Shown: one piece after another, positions 40,955-50,174 of the stretch
How the letters are laid out: the number at the start of each line of letters is the position of its first letter
Position numbering within the stretch: the first letter of the stretch is position 1
Assembly: GCA_905221345.1 (NCBI GenBank)
Contig: CAJNCW010000001.1
Location: 1-64,000 of the forward strand
DNA from: a bacterium
Lineage (GTDB): Bacteria > Bacillota > Bacilli > Lactobacillales > Streptococcaceae
DNA: 64,000 bases
Direction of reading: 5' to 3'
The notes under the pieces: model-generated
Database searches by the model: none
Seen by the model: only the letters and a program-made list of their open reading frames with translations
What the model was told of the DNA's origin: nothing
Translations under genes and position numbers: made by a program

Positions 40955-41977
40955 ATGATTAATCAAATTTATCAACTGACCAAACCAAAGTTTATCAATG
41001 TAAAATACCAAGAAGAGGACATTGATCAGGAGGATCATATCCTTATTCGTCCAAATTATATGGCGGTTTGTCATGCGGATCAACGTTACTATCAAGGAAA
41101 ACGTGATCCAAAGATATTGGCTAAAAAGCTTCCTATGGCTATGATTCACGAGTCTTGTGGAACTGTTATTTCTGATCCAACTGGGACTTACGAAGTCGGC
41201 CAAAAGGTCGTCATGATTCCAAATCAACCGCCTATGCAGAGTGACAAGGAGTTCTACGAAAACTACATGACAGGGACCTACTTCCTATCTAGTGGTTATG
41301 ATGGCTTTATGCGAGAATTTGTCTCTCTTCCAAAAGACCGAGTTGTTTCTTATAATGACATTGAGGACACAGTTGCTGCCATTACTGAGTTTGTAAGTGT
41401 AGGGATGCATGCCATGGATCGTTTCTTGAATTTCGCTCATAGCAAGCGAGAGCGCATTGCAGTTATCGGAGACGGTAGCTTGGCCTTTGTGGTTGCCAAT
41501 ATTATCAATTACACCTTTCCAGAAGCAGAGATTATCGTGATTGGTCGCCATTGGGAAAAACTGGAGCTCTTCTCTTTTGCAAAAGAGTGCTACATCACTG
41601 ATAATATTCCAGAAGATTTGACCTTTGATCATGGATTCGAGTGTTGTGGTGGTGATGGTACGGGTCCAGCTATCAATGACTTGATCCGTTATATTCGCCC
41701 ACAAGGAACGATCCTCATGATGGGAGTCAGCGAATACAAGGTCAATATCAATACACGAGATGCCTTAGAAAAAGGCTTGCTCTTGGTTGGTTCATCTCGC
41801 TCAGGACGCATTGATTTTGAGAGGGCCATCCAGATGATGGAAGTCAAGAAGTTTGCGAATCGTTTGAAAAATATTCTTTATATTGAAGAACCAGTGAGAG
41901 AAATTAAGGACATTCACCGTGTCTTTGCCACCGACCTAAATACTGCTTTTAAAACAGTATTTAAGTGGGAAGTGTAG
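40955..41977 (+). CDS. tarJ: Ribulose-5-phosphate reductase TarJ
   Basis: A 340-aa zinc-dependent alcohol-dehydrogenase-like enzyme that reduces ribulose 5-phosphate to ribitol 5-phosphate for TarI. The zinc-site motif CHADQRYYQGKRDP and HESCG are typical of TarJ, and a Rossmann segment (about 165-200, VIGDGSLAFV) binds NADPH. A TTG at 40937 would overlap tarI; the ATG at 40955 is more likely, with GAGAAAG and AAGG upstream. Confidence 0.93.
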   Translation: MINQIYQLTKPKFINVKYQEEDIDQEDHILIRPNYMAVCHADQRYYQGKRDPKILAKKLPMAMIHESCGTVISDPTGTYEVGQKVVMIPNQPPMQSDKEFYENYMTGTYFLSSGYDGFMREFVSLPKDRVVSYNDIEDTVAAITEFVSVGMHAMDRFLNFAHSKRERIAVIGDGSLAFVVANIINYTFPEAEIIVIGRHWEKLELFSFAKECYITDNIPEDLTFDHGFECCGGDGTGPAINDLIRYIRPQGTILMMGVSEYKVNINTRDALEKGLLLVGSSRSGRIDFERAIQMMEVKKFANRLKNILYIEEPVREIKDIHRVFATDLNTAFKTVFKWEV

Positions 41978-41993
41978 GAGATGGAGGCTAATT

Positions 41994-42851
41994 GTGGAGA
42001 AACTCATCAAAGAAAAAATTTCTTCTTTGCTATCTGATGAAGAGGAAGTTCTTAGTGTTGAACAGCTAGGCGGCATGACCAATCAGAATTATTTGGTTAA
42101 AACAACTTCTAAACCCTATATTGTTAAGTTCTTTGGAAAAGGGACTGAAAAGCTCATCAATCGTCAAGATGAAAAATACAATCTTGAATTGTTGAAAGAT
42201 TTGAATCTTGATGTCAAAAATTATCTCTTTGATATAGAGTCAGGGATCAAGGTCAATGAGTACATCGAATCAGCAGTAACTCTTGATTCAACATCAATTA
42301 AGACCAAGTTTGAAAAGATTGCACCAATTTTACAAACCATTCATGCTTCAGGAAAAGAGCTAAGAGGAGAGTTTGCTCCATTTGAGGAAATCAAAAAATA
42401 TGAATCCTTGATTGAGGGAAATATCCCTTATGCCAACTATGAAGCTGTGAGAAAAGATGTATTTTCACTAGAGAAGAGATTGGCTGATTTGGGTGTTGAT
42501 AGAAAGTCTTGTCATATTGATTTGGTACCAGAAAACTTTATCGAATCACCACAAGGACGCATGTATTTGATTGACTGGGAATACTCTTCTATGAATGACC
42601 CGATGTGGGATTTGGCAGCTCTTTTCTTAGAGTCTGAATTTACAAAGCAAGAGGAAGAAAACTTCCTTTCCTACTATGAGAGTGACAAAACACCTGTATC
42701 TCGTGAGAAGATTCGAATCTATAAAATCTTGCAAGATACCATTTGGAGCTTGTGGACAGTGTACAAAGAGGCTCAAGGGGCTGATTTTGGAGATTACGGT
42801 ATCAATCGTTACCAAAGAGCTGTCAATGGTCTGACTTATTATGGAGGTTAG
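41994..42851 (+). CDS. licA: Choline kinase LicA
   Basis: A 285-aa choline/ethanolamine kinase that phosphorylates imported choline. Brenner motif CHIDLVPENFI (catalytic Asp and Asn) and the metal-binding LIDWEYSSMNDP are intact. The start is GTG at 41994 behind GGAGG. It matches pneumococcal LicA closely, with a slightly shorter C-terminus. Confidence 0.95.
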   Translation: MEKLIKEKISSLLSDEEEVLSVEQLGGMTNQNYLVKTTSKPYIVKFFGKGTEKLINRQDEKYNLELLKDLNLDVKNYLFDIESGIKVNEYIESAVTLDSTSIKTKFEKIAPILQTIHASGKELRGEFAPFEEIKKYESLIEGNIPYANYEAVRKDVFSLEKRLADLGVDRKSCHIDLVPENFIESPQGRMYLIDWEYSSMNDPMWDLAALFLESEFTKQEEENFLSYYESDKTPVSREKIRIYKILQDTIWSLWTVYKEAQGADFGDYGINRYQRAVNGLTYYGG

Positions 42852-42852
42852 G

Positions 42853-43731
42853 ATGAAGAATAAAAATGGTGTTTCTTTCGGTCTGCTCTCTGGTATCTTC
42901 TGGGGATTAGGTCTAACGATTAGTTCTTATATCTTTTCAATTTTTACCAATCTTTCCCCTTTTGTAGTGGCTGCTGCCCATGATTTCTTGAGTATCTTTA
43001 TCTTGTTAGCTTTTCTTTTGGTAAAAGAAGGAAAAGTTCGACTCTCGATTTTCTTAAATATTCGAAATGTCAGTGTTATTATCGGGGCCTTGCTAGCTGG
43101 ACCGATTGGTATGCAGGCCAATCTTTATGCAGTTAAATATATCGGTAGTTCTCTAGCTTCATCCGTATCGGCTATTTACCCAGCGATTTCTGTTTTGCTC
43201 GCCTTCTTTATTTTGAAACACAAGGTATCTAAGAATACTGTGTTTGGTATTTTGTTGATTATCGCTGGTATTATTGCCCAGACTTATAAAGTTGAGCAGG
43301 TTAATTCTTTTTATATCGGAATTCTTTGTGCATTAGTTTGTGCCATCGCTTGGGGAAGTGAGAGTGTTCTTAGTTCCTACGCCATGGAAAGTGAATTAAG
43401 TGAAATTGAAGCACTATTAATCCGCCAAGTAACCTCATTCTTGTCATACCTTGTCATTGTCCTTTTTTCTCATCATTCATTTGCAGAAGTAGCAGATGGA
43501 CAATTGCTGGGTTTGATGTTAGTCTTTGCAGCATGTAATATGATTTCTTACTTAGCTTACTATATTGCTATCAATCGTTTGCAACCCGCGAAAGCGACAG
43601 GTTTGAATGTGAGCTATGTAGTTTGGACTGTCTTATTTGCAGCCGTGTTCTTGGGTACACCACTGGATATGGTGACCATTATCACCTCACTTATTGTTAT
43701 GGCTGGTGTTTATATTATTATTAAAGAATAA
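42853..43731 (+). CDS. licB: Choline transporter LicB
   Basis: A 292-aa DMT-superfamily protein with ten predicted membrane helices and two EamA repeats; it imports choline for wall decoration. A frame begins at 42841, but that ATG forms part of ATGGAGG, the ribosome-binding site for the ATG at 42853. It starts one base after the licA stop. Confidence 0.93.
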   Translation: MKNKNGVSFGLLSGIFWGLGLTISSYIFSIFTNLSPFVVAAAHDFLSIFILLAFLLVKEGKVRLSIFLNIRNVSVIIGALLAGPIGMQANLYAVKYIGSSLASSVSAIYPAISVLLAFFILKHKVSKNTVFGILLIIAGIIAQTYKVEQVNSFYIGILCALVCAIAWGSESVLSSYAMESELSEIEALLIRQVTSFLSYLVIVLFSHHSFAEVADGQLLGLMLVFAACNMISYLAYYIAINRLQPAKATGLNVSYVVWTVLFAAVFLGTPLDMVTIITSLIVMAGVYIIIKE

Positions 43732-43742
43732 AGGAGATTCGT

Positions 43743-44432
43743 GTGAAAGCGATTATTTTAGCAGCGGGCTTAGGAACTCGTCTGCGCCCTATGACTGAAA
43801 ATACCCCAAAAGCTTTGGTTAAGGTTAATCAAAAACCCTTGGTAGAATATCAAATCGAGTTTTTGAAAGAGAGAGGAATTGATGAGATTATCATCGTTGT
43901 CGGTTACCTCAAAGAACAATTTGACTACCTAAAAGAAAAATATGGTGTTCGTCTAGTCTTTAACGACAAGTATGCTGATTACAATAACTTTTACTCACTT
44001 TATCTAGTAAAAGAAGATTTGGCTAACAGCTACGTCATTGATGCAGATAACTATCTTTTCAAAAATATGTTTCGAAACGATCTTAAACGTTCTACCTATT
44101 TTAGCGTTTATCGTGAAGACTGTGAGAATGAATGGTTCTTGGTTTATGGTGACGACTATAAAGTTCAAGACATCATCGTTGATAGCAAGGCCGGTCGTAT
44201 TTTGAGTGGGGTTTCATTCTGGGATGCTCCAACTGCTGAAAAGATTGTTGGTTTTATTGACAAAGCATACGCAAGCGGCGAATTTGTTGATCTCTATTGG
44301 GACAACATGGTTAAAGACAATATCAAAGAATTAGATGTGTATGTTGAAGAACTAGAAGAAAATAGCATCTATGAAATTGATAGTGTCAAGGATTACCATA
44401 AGTTAGAAGAGATTTTATCTACTATTAAGTAA
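43743..44432 (+). CDS. licC: CTP:phosphocholine cytidylyltransferase LicC
   Basis: A 229-aa nucleotidyltransferase with LAAGLGTRLRPMTENTPKAL (7-26), which binds CTP and magnesium. It makes CDP-choline for LicD transferases. GTG start at 43743 behind GGAG. The licD and tacF genes, which neighbour this operon in pneumococcus, are not in this window. Ends at a strong terminator. Confidence 0.95.
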   Translation: MKAIILAAGLGTRLRPMTENTPKALVKVNQKPLVEYQIEFLKERGIDEIIIVVGYLKEQFDYLKEKYGVRLVFNDKYADYNNFYSLYLVKEDLANSYVIDADNYLFKNMFRNDLKRSTYFSVYREDCENEWFLVYGDDYKVQDIIVDSKAGRILSGVSFWDAPTAEKIVGFIDKAYASGEFVDLYWDNMVKDNIKELDVYVEELEENSIYEIDSVKDYHKLEEILSTIK

Positions 44433-44440
44433 GGAAAGAG

Positions 44441-44466
44441 AAGAAGGCGCTAGCCTTCTTTTTTAT
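44441..44466 (+). terminator. Terminator of the lic1 operon
   Basis: AAGAAGGC/GCCTTCTT stem, 4-base loop, T-run. Confidence 0.9.
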
Positions 44467-44537
44467 GATAAATTTTGGGAAAAGAAATGTTTGATAATGA
44501 TTGTATTTATTAAATAAAACAAAATTTATAAAAAAAT

Positions 44538-44556
44538 GAACAAAATAAAACAAAAA
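44538..44556. promoter_or_regulatory. Candidate LacR-type operator upstream of the PTS promoter
   Basis: The 19-base string GAACAAAATAAAACAAAAA ends 4 bases before the -35. An identical string lies upstream of lacR (56638-56656), and a close variant upstream of lacA (47982-48005). DeoR-family regulators often bind A/C-rich direct repeats of this kind. Confidence 0.5.
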
Positions 44557-44560
44557 ACTA

Positions 44561-44589
44561 TTGACAACGGTTTCATATGGTGTTATACT
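44561..44589 (+). promoter_or_regulatory. PTS operon promoter overlapped by a cre site
   Basis: TTGACA (44561-44566), 17-base spacer and TATACT (44584-44589). TGACAACGGTTTCA (44562-44575) matches the catabolite-response element consensus at all but one fixed position, so CcpA bound there would block the promoter. Confidence 0.75.
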
Positions 44590-44627
44590 TATAACATAAA
44601 AAGTTAATTGAAAGAAGGAAAACTGTT

Positions 44628-45104
44628 ATGGGATTAGATCATTTCTTTGACAAAAATCTCGTGTTTTGCTTAGAAGCGGATAATCAAGAACATCTCTTTA
44701 ATCAGGTGGCAACCCTCTTGGAAGAACGAGAAATAGTGACTCCAACATATCGTGAAGCCTTGATCACGCGTGAAAAGTCATTTCCAACTGGCTTAGACAT
44801 GGAATTTCTGGGGAAGGACTTGCCAAATGTAGCGATTCCTCATACAGATATTGTTCATAATCTAGCTGAGAAAGTGGTGGTTGTTCGATTAGAAAAACCA
44901 GTAACTTTTCACAATATGATTGCTCCTGATAGAGAAGTGGAAGTATCTCTACTCTTCTTTATCATTAACAATTCAAGTTCGAGTCAAACAAATATTCTTG
45001 CTCAGTTGATGGACTTTTTCACAGGAAATGGTCATCTGGAAGATCTATCAAAAATTTCCGAACCAGAAAAACTTTATGCTTATATCGCTGAAGCAACAGC
45101 TTAA
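44628..45104 (+). CDS. PTS IIA, galactitol/fructose class
   Basis: A 158-aa EIIA of the mannitol-fructose type with phosphorylated His in AIPHTD (His72-73 region). Together with the next two genes it forms a three-protein PTS of the galactitol class, the type used for galactose in pneumococcus (SP_0645-0647). It receives phosphate from HPr (ptsH in this window). Confidence 0.92.
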   Translation: MGLDHFFDKNLVFCLEADNQEHLFNQVATLLEEREIVTPTYREALITREKSFPTGLDMEFLGKDLPNVAIPHTDIVHNLAEKVVVVRLEKPVTFHNMIAPDREVEVSLLFFIINNSSSSQTNILAQLMDFFTGNGHLEDLSKISEPEKLYAYIAEATA

Positions 45105-45145
45105 CTTTGTTTATTAAATAAAAATATAAATTGGAGGAAATCCTA

Positions 45146-45451
45146 ATGATTAAAATTCTCGCTGCCTGCGGTGCAGGTGTAAACTCAAGTCACCAAATCA
45201 AAAGTGCTCTTGAAGAAGAACTCGCAAACCGCGGGTACGATGTTCACTGCGATGCAGTTATGGTAAAAGATGTGAATGAAGATCTTATCAAAGGATATGA
45301 TATCTTTACACCAATCGCTGCAACTGACCTTGGTTTTGAACCAGGGATTCCAGTGATTGAAGCTGGACCAATCTTGTTCCGTATTCCAGCAATGAGCGCT
45401 CCAGTATTTGACAATATTGAGGCAGCTATCAAAGAACACGGACTAAGTTAA
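45146..45451 (+). CDS. PTS IIB, galactitol class
   Basis: A 101-aa EIIB with phosphorylated Cys8 in the loop CGAGVNSS. A TTG at 45131 would extend the frame but overlaps the GGAGG that serves the ATG at 45146. It passes phosphate from IIA to the sugar carried by IIC. Confidence 0.93.
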   Translation: MIKILAACGAGVNSSHQIKSALEEELANRGYDVHCDAVMVKDVNEDLIKGYDIFTPIAATDLGFEPGIPVIEAGPILFRIPAMSAPVFDNIEAAIKEHGLS

Positions 45452-45495
45452 TTATTATTTTGTAAGATTCCATAAAAATAAAGGGAGGAACTATT

Positions 45496-46971
45496 ATGGA
45501 TGTCATTATCGAACTAGCCAATAAGATTTTCAAGCCAGTCTTGGAAATGGGTGGTCCTATCATCATGCTGATCATCTTGACAGTATTGGCCTTACTATTT
45601 GGAGTGAAATTCTCCAAAGCGCTTGAAGGTGGTATCAAACTTGCCATCGCCCTTACTGGTATCGGTGCTATCATCGGTATGCTCAACGGAGCTTTCTCAG
45701 CATCTCTTGCGAAATTCGTTGAAAACACAGGTATTCAATTGAACATCACTGACGTTGGTTGGGCACCGCTTGCTACAATCACCTGGGGATCTGCCTGGAC
45801 ACTTTACTTCTTGCTTGTGATGTTGATTGTCAACGTTGTGATGCTTGCAATGAAGAAAACGGACACACTTGACGTCGATATCTTCGATATCTGGCACTTG
45901 TCAATCACTGGTCTTTTGATCAAATGGTACGCAGACAACAATGGAGTTAGCCAAGGGGTTTCACTCTTCATCGCGACTGCTGCAGTTGTCCTTGTAGGTG
46001 TCTTGAAAATCATCAACTCTGATTTGATGAAACCAACTTTCGATGATCTTCTTAACGCACCAAGTTCATCACCAATGACTTCAACTCACATGAACTACAT
46101 GATGAACCCAGTTATCATGGTTTTGGATAAGATCTTTGATAAAGTATTGCCAGGTCTTGATAAATACGACTTTGACGCTGCAAAATTGAACAAGAAAATC
46201 GGTTTCTGGGGATCTAAATTCTTTATCGGTTTCATTCTTGGTATCGTTATTGGTTTGATGGGAACTCCACACCCAGTTGCTGGTGTAGAAGGAGCCGATA
46301 AATGGGAACTTGTTATTAAAGGTTGGTTGAGCCTTGGTTTGACTGCCGGTGTCTGCTTGGAGCTCTTCTCACTTATCGGATCTTGGTTCATCGCAGCCGT
46401 AGAACCACTTTCACAAGGTATTACAAACGTTGCTACTAAACGTCTTCAAGGACGTAAATTCAACATCGGTCTTGACTGGCCTTTCATCGCTGGTCGTGCT
46501 GAAATCTGGGCTTGTGCCAACGTACTTGCTCCAATCATGCTAGTAGAAGCAGTGCTTCTTTCAAACGTCGGAAATGGTATCTTGCCACTTGCAGGTATCA
46601 TCGCTATGGGTGTGACTCCAGCTCTCTTGGTTGTTACACGTGGTAAATTGCTCCGTATGATCATCTTCGGAACACTCTTGTTGCCACTCTTCCTTCTTTC
46701 AGGTACTCTTATCGCTCCATTTGCAACTGAACTTGCTAAGGGTGTAGGTGCCTTCCCAGAAGGTGTGAGCCAAACTCAATTGATCACTCACTCAACTCTT
46801 GAAGGACCAATCGAAAAATTATTTGGTTGGGCAATTGGTAATGCTACAACAGGTGATATCAAAGCAATCCTTGGTGCAGCAGCCTTCCTTGTATTCTATG
46901 TAGGTATCTTTGCTTGGTATAGAAAACAAATGATCAAACGTAACGAAGAATACGCAGCAAATGCTAAATAA
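45496..46971 (+). CDS. PTS IIC, galactitol class
   Basis: A 491-aa integral membrane sugar channel with about ten to twelve helices, of the GatC family (motif NPVIMVLDKIFDKVLPGLDK and a conserved central GLMGTPHPVAG loop). Galactose is the likely substrate, from context with lacABCD and a mutarotase; galactitol is possible but no dehydrogenase is present. AGGGAGG precedes the start. Confidence 0.93.
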   Translation: MDVIIELANKIFKPVLEMGGPIIMLIILTVLALLFGVKFSKALEGGIKLAIALTGIGAIIGMLNGAFSASLAKFVENTGIQLNITDVGWAPLATITWGSAWTLYFLLVMLIVNVVMLAMKKTDTLDVDIFDIWHLSITGLLIKWYADNNGVSQGVSLFIATAAVVLVGVLKIINSDLMKPTFDDLLNAPSSSPMTSTHMNYMMNPVIMVLDKIFDKVLPGLDKYDFDAAKLNKKIGFWGSKFFIGFILGIVIGLMGTPHPVAGVEGADKWELVIKGWLSLGLTAGVCLELFSLIGSWFIAAVEPLSQGITNVATKRLQGRKFNIGLDWPFIAGRAEIWACANVLAPIMLVEAVLLSNVGNGILPLAGIIAMGVTPALLVVTRGKLLRMIIFGTLLLPLFLLSGTLIAPFATELAKGVGAFPEGVSQTQLITHSTLEGPIEKLFGWAIGNATTGDIKAILGAAAFLVFYVGIFAWYRKQMIKRNEEYAANAK

Positions 46972-46997
46972 TTCGCTCCTATAAAATGTAAATTGTG

Positions 46998-47046
46998 AAA
47001 ACTAGGTTGTTAATTTCCTACATTGGGAGTGGCAACCTAGTTTTTT
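46998..47046 (+). terminator. Terminator after the PTS IIC gene
   Basis: Perfect 12-bp stem AAAACTAGGTTG/CAACCTAGTTTT with a 23-base loop, then T-run. Confidence 0.85.
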
Positions 47047-47078
47047 ATATAAAAATCTAAAAATAGTTGGAGAACATT

Positions 47079-47975
47079 ATGGTAATTGAAATCAAATCAG
47101 ACCAGTTAACGGTTCAATTTAAAACCTTAGGTGGCGCCTTGTCGTCTATTAAGGACCGAGATGGCATTGAGTATCTGTGGCAAGGAGATTCCACTTACTG
47201 GAGCGGACAAGCTCCAGTACTCTTTCCAATCTGTGGTTCTTTAAGAGAAGATACAGCCTTCTACAGTCATGCAGATGGAACGGAGACGAAAGGAGCTATT
47301 CCTCGCCATGGTTTGGTTCGTAAAAAAGAATTTGAGTTGGTTGATCAAACAGAAAATAGCGTAACCTTTGCTATCGAAGATGATGAGAACAGCTATCAAA
47401 ACTATCCTTATCATTTTCGTCTTGAAATCACTTATCTAGTTACTGGCAAAACGGTTCGTACCCAATACAAGATTCTCAATAAAGAAACTAGCAAAGTCAT
47501 GCCATACTTTATTGGAGGACACCCAGGATTTAATTGCCCTCTTCTAGATGGCGAAACTTATGAAGATTACTATTTAGAGTTTGAGAAGGAAGAGACTTGC
47601 TCTGTTCCGCGCCCATTCCCAGAAACAGGTATGCTGGATTTTCAAGATAGAAGTCCATGGTTGGAGGCTCAGAAGGAAGTGGACCTCAGTTACGATCTGT
47701 TTAGTGTTGATGCAGTGACTTTGGATGAATTGCAATCCAGAACGATCGCGCTTCGTTCACGTAAGCATGAGAAGGGATTAAAAGTACACTTTGCAGAGTT
47801 CTCAAATCTCATCATCTGGTCAACCTTAAATAAAGGACCTTTCATTGCTTTTGAACCATGGTCTGGCTTGTCAACATCTCTTGAAGAAGGAGATCATTTA
47901 GAAGATAAGAAAAACGTTCGTCTCTTGGAACCCGGTCGAGTGGATCAAATTGGTTTTGATATTGAAATCTTTTAA
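47079..47975 (+). CDS. lacX: Aldose 1-epimerase family protein (LacX-like)
   Basis: A 298-aa galactose-mutarotase-like beta-sandwich protein. Sugar-binding features are FPICGSLRED, a His in PRHGLVRKK, and the FIGGHPGFNCPL segment. LacX of Lactococcus lactis, encoded with the lac operon, has the same size and family. It may interconvert alpha and beta anomers of galactose or galactose 6-phosphate. The start is the ATG at 47079 behind GGAG; a TTG at 47067 overlaps that site. No terminator is seen before the lacA promoter. Confidence 0.85.
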   Translation: MVIEIKSDQLTVQFKTLGGALSSIKDRDGIEYLWQGDSTYWSGQAPVLFPICGSLREDTAFYSHADGTETKGAIPRHGLVRKKEFELVDQTENSVTFAIEDDENSYQNYPYHFRLEITYLVTGKTVRTQYKILNKETSKVMPYFIGGHPGFNCPLLDGETYEDYYLEFEKEETCSVPRPFPETGMLDFQDRSPWLEAQKEVDLSYDLFSVDAVTLDELQSRTIALRSRKHEKGLKVHFAEFSNLIIWSTLNKGPFIAFEPWSGLSTSLEEGDHLEDKKNVRLLEPGRVDQIGFDIEIF

Positions 47976-47981
47976 ACTAAA

Positions 47982-48039
47982 AAATAAAACACAAAAACAA
48001 ACAATAAGTGTTGACTTTTTATAAAAATAGGAGTATATT
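47982..48039 (+). promoter_or_regulatory. lacA promoter with A/C-rich upstream motif
   Basis: TTGACT (48011-48016), 17-base spacer, TATATT (48034-48039). Just upstream, AAATAAAACACAAAAACAAA (47982-48001) is a near copy of the candidate LacR motif at the PTS and lacR promoters. Confidence 0.65.
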
Positions 48040-48051
48040 ATGTTTGTAAGC

Positions 48052-48085
48052 AACAAATGATGTTTGAGGCAAACAATCATTTGTT
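48052..48085 (+). promoter_or_regulatory. Long inverted repeat in the lacA leader (operator or attenuator)
   Basis: AACAAATGATGTTTG-AGG-CAAACAATCATTTGTT pairs over about 15 bp with one bulge. It starts 12 bases after the -10, so it spans the first transcribed bases. There is no T-run, so it looks like an operator for a TGTTTG-binding DeoR-family repressor such as LacR, or an RNA structure. Confidence 0.6.
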
Positions 48086-48261
48086 ATATTCTCTTTGATA
48101 GAGAAATATTAGCTCTAGGAAACTGATTTCCTAAACTTGAATAAGGTGTTATTCATCTCTTTCAATCAAATTTGTCAATAAACTGCTAGAAAGTCTTTTG
48201 TAGGTAAACTACTAGCTATAAAAGTCTCTACTAGCTTAGAAAAATAAAAGGAGTAAACAAT
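48086..48261 (+). other. Long untranslated leader of lacA
   Basis: About 175 bases separate the operator-like hairpin from lacA. They contain an AGGAAA/TTTCCT hairpin (48117-48132) and a direct repeat of CTACTAGCT (48209-48217 and 48228-48236). No open frame or terminator was found. Confidence 0.5.
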
Positions 48262-48687
48262 ATGTCTATTGTTATCGGTGCAGATGCTGCAGGTTTGAGA
48301 TTGAAAGAAGTTGTGAAAGACTTCTTGGAAAAAGAAAACTTCCACGTAGTGGATGTTACGGCTGAAGGTCAAGACTTTGTCGATGTGACTCTTGCTGTTG
48401 CTGCAGAAGTAAACAAAGAAGAACAAAACCTTGGTATCGTGATTGATGCCTATGGTGCTGGCCCATTCATGGTCGCAACTAAGATTAAAGGAATGGTTGC
48501 CGCAGAGGTTTCAGACGAACGTTCAGCTTATATGACTCGTGGCCACAACAACTCACGTATGATCACTATGGGTGCAGAAGTCGTTGGTGATGAATTGGCT
48601 AAGAATATTGCTAAAGGTTTTGTTAACGGTAAATACGACGGTGGTCGTCACCAGATTCGTGTCGATATGTTGAACAAAATGTGCTAA
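48262..48687 (+). CDS. lacA: Galactose-6-phosphate isomerase subunit LacA
   Basis: The 141-aa subunit A of the heteromeric isomerase that turns galactose 6-phosphate into tagatose 6-phosphate. RpiB-type fold with [13 protein letters not shown] at the start. Strong AAAGGAG ribosome-binding site. Catalysis needs LacB, which follows. Confidence 0.97.
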   Translation: MSIVIGADAAGLRLKEVVKDFLEKENFHVVDVTAEGQDFVDVTLAVAAEVNKEEQNLGIVIDAYGAGPFMVATKIKGMVAAEVSDERSAYMTRGHNNSRMITMGAEVVGDELAKNIAKGFVNGKYDGGRHQIRVDMLNKMC

Positions 48688-48717
48688 TTAGATTACAGTA
48701 AGAAAGGTAAGATAAAA

Positions 48718-49233
48718 ATGAGAATTGCAATTGGATGTGACCACATCGTAACAGATGAAAAAATGGCGGTTTCAGAATTTTTGAAATCAAAAGGACATGA
48801 AGTCATTGATTTTGGTACTTACGACCATGCTCGTACACACTACCCAATTTTTGGTAAAAAAGTCGGTGAAGCTGTAACTAGCGGTCAAGCTGATCTTGGT
48901 GTTTGTATCTGTGGTACTGGTGTTGGTATCAATAATGCTGTAAATAAAGTTCCTGGTGTCCGTTCTGCCTTGGTTCGTGATATGACAACAGCTCTTTATG
49001 CAAAAGAACAGTTGAACGCTAACGTTATTGGTTTTGGTGGTAAAATCACTGGCGAATTGCTCATGTGCGACATCATTGAAGCTTTCATCAATGCTGAATA
49101 CAAACCATCAGAAGAAAACAAAAAATTGATCGCTAAAATTGAGCACGTTGAAACTCACAATGCTCATCAAGCAGATGCAAACTTCTTTACAGAATTCCTT
49201 GAAAAATGGGATCGCGGTGAATACCACGACTAA
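48718..49233 (+). CDS. lacB: Galactose-6-phosphate isomerase subunit LacB
   Basis: The 171-aa subunit B, RpiB-type, with [11 protein letters not shown] and the catalytic-loop motif [20 protein letters not shown]. It pairs with LacA at the shared active sites. Next gene 10 bases on. Confidence 0.97.
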   Translation: MRIAIGCDHIVTDEKMAVSEFLKSKGHEVIDFGTYDHARTHYPIFGKKVGEAVTSGQADLGVCICGTGVGINNAVNKVPGVRSALVRDMTTALYAKEQLNANVIGFGGKITGELLMCDIIEAFINAEYKPSEENKKLIAKIEHVETHNAHQADANFFTEFLEKWDRGEYHD

Positions 49234-49243
49234 GAGGTGACGC

Positions 49244-50173
49244 ATGATTTTAACAGTCACGATGAATCCATCCATTGATATTTCTTATCCTTTGGATGAA
49301 TTGAAAATTGACACTGTCAACCGTGTGGTGGACGTGACCAAGACAGCTGGTGGTAAAGGTCTCAATGTTACACGAGTTCTTTCAGAATTTGGTGATTCTG
49401 TTGCTGCTACTGGTTTAGTTGGTGGCAAACTTGGTGAGTTTTTAGTAGAGCATATTGACGATAAAGTAACGAAACGTTTCTTCTCTATCCAAGGAGAAAC
49501 ACGTAACTGTATTGCTATTCTACACGGAGATAACCAAACAGAAATTCTTGAGAAAGGGCCCGAAGTTCTGGAACAAGAAGGGCAAGATTTCTTGGCTCAT
49601 TTTGAAAATCTTCTTGATACTGTGGAAGTAGTAGCCATCTCTGGTAGTCTTCCAGCGGGTCTTCCAGTTGACTACTATGCAAGCTTAGTAGAACTTGCTA
49701 ATCGCGCAGGAAAACCAGTTGTTCTGGATTGCTCAGGTGCTGCCCTTCAGGCGGTTCTTGAATCACCACACAAACCAACAGTAATCAAACCAAATAACGA
49801 AGAGTTGTCTCAACTTCTTGGGAAAGAAGTTTCAGAAGATTTGGATGAATTAAAAGAAGTTCTTCAAGAGCCTTTATTTGCAGGGATTGAGTGGATAATT
49901 GTTTCACTTGGTGCCAATGGTGCTTTTGCTAAACATGGTGATACTTTCTACAAGGTAGATATTCCAAGAATTCAAGTAGTCAATCCTGTCGGATCTGGAG
50001 ATTCTACTGTTGCAGGGATTTCATCAGGACTTCTTCATAAGGAATCGGATGCAGAACTCCTCATCAAGGCAAATGTCCTTGGTATGCTCAATGCTCAAGA
50101 AAAAATGACAGGTCATGTCAATATGGCCAACTATCAAGCTCTGTATGATCAATTAATAGTAAAAGAGGTATAA
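49244..50173 (+). CDS. lacC: Tagatose-6-phosphate kinase LacC
   Basis: A 309-aa PfkB-family sugar kinase that makes tagatose 1,6-bisphosphate. N-terminal GGKGLNVTR and C-terminal [12 protein letters not shown] (catalytic Asp) signatures are intact. It is followed by lacD after one base. Confidence 0.97.
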   Translation: MILTVTMNPSIDISYPLDELKIDTVNRVVDVTKTAGGKGLNVTRVLSEFGDSVAATGLVGGKLGEFLVEHIDDKVTKRFFSIQGETRNCIAILHGDNQTEILEKGPEVLEQEGQDFLAHFENLLDTVEVVAISGSLPAGLPVDYYASLVELANRAGKPVVLDCSGAALQAVLESPHKPTVIKPNNEELSQLLGKEVSEDLDELKEVLQEPLFAGIEWIIVSLGANGAFAKHGDTFYKVDIPRIQVVNPVGSGDSTVAGISSGLLHKESDAELLIKANVLGMLNAQEKMTGHVNMANYQALYDQLIVKEV

Positions 50174-50174
50174 A

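Noticed and set aside
48052..48085. Rho-independent terminator in the lacA leader
   Set aside because: The stem is strong but no T-run follows; an operator or RNA switch fits better.
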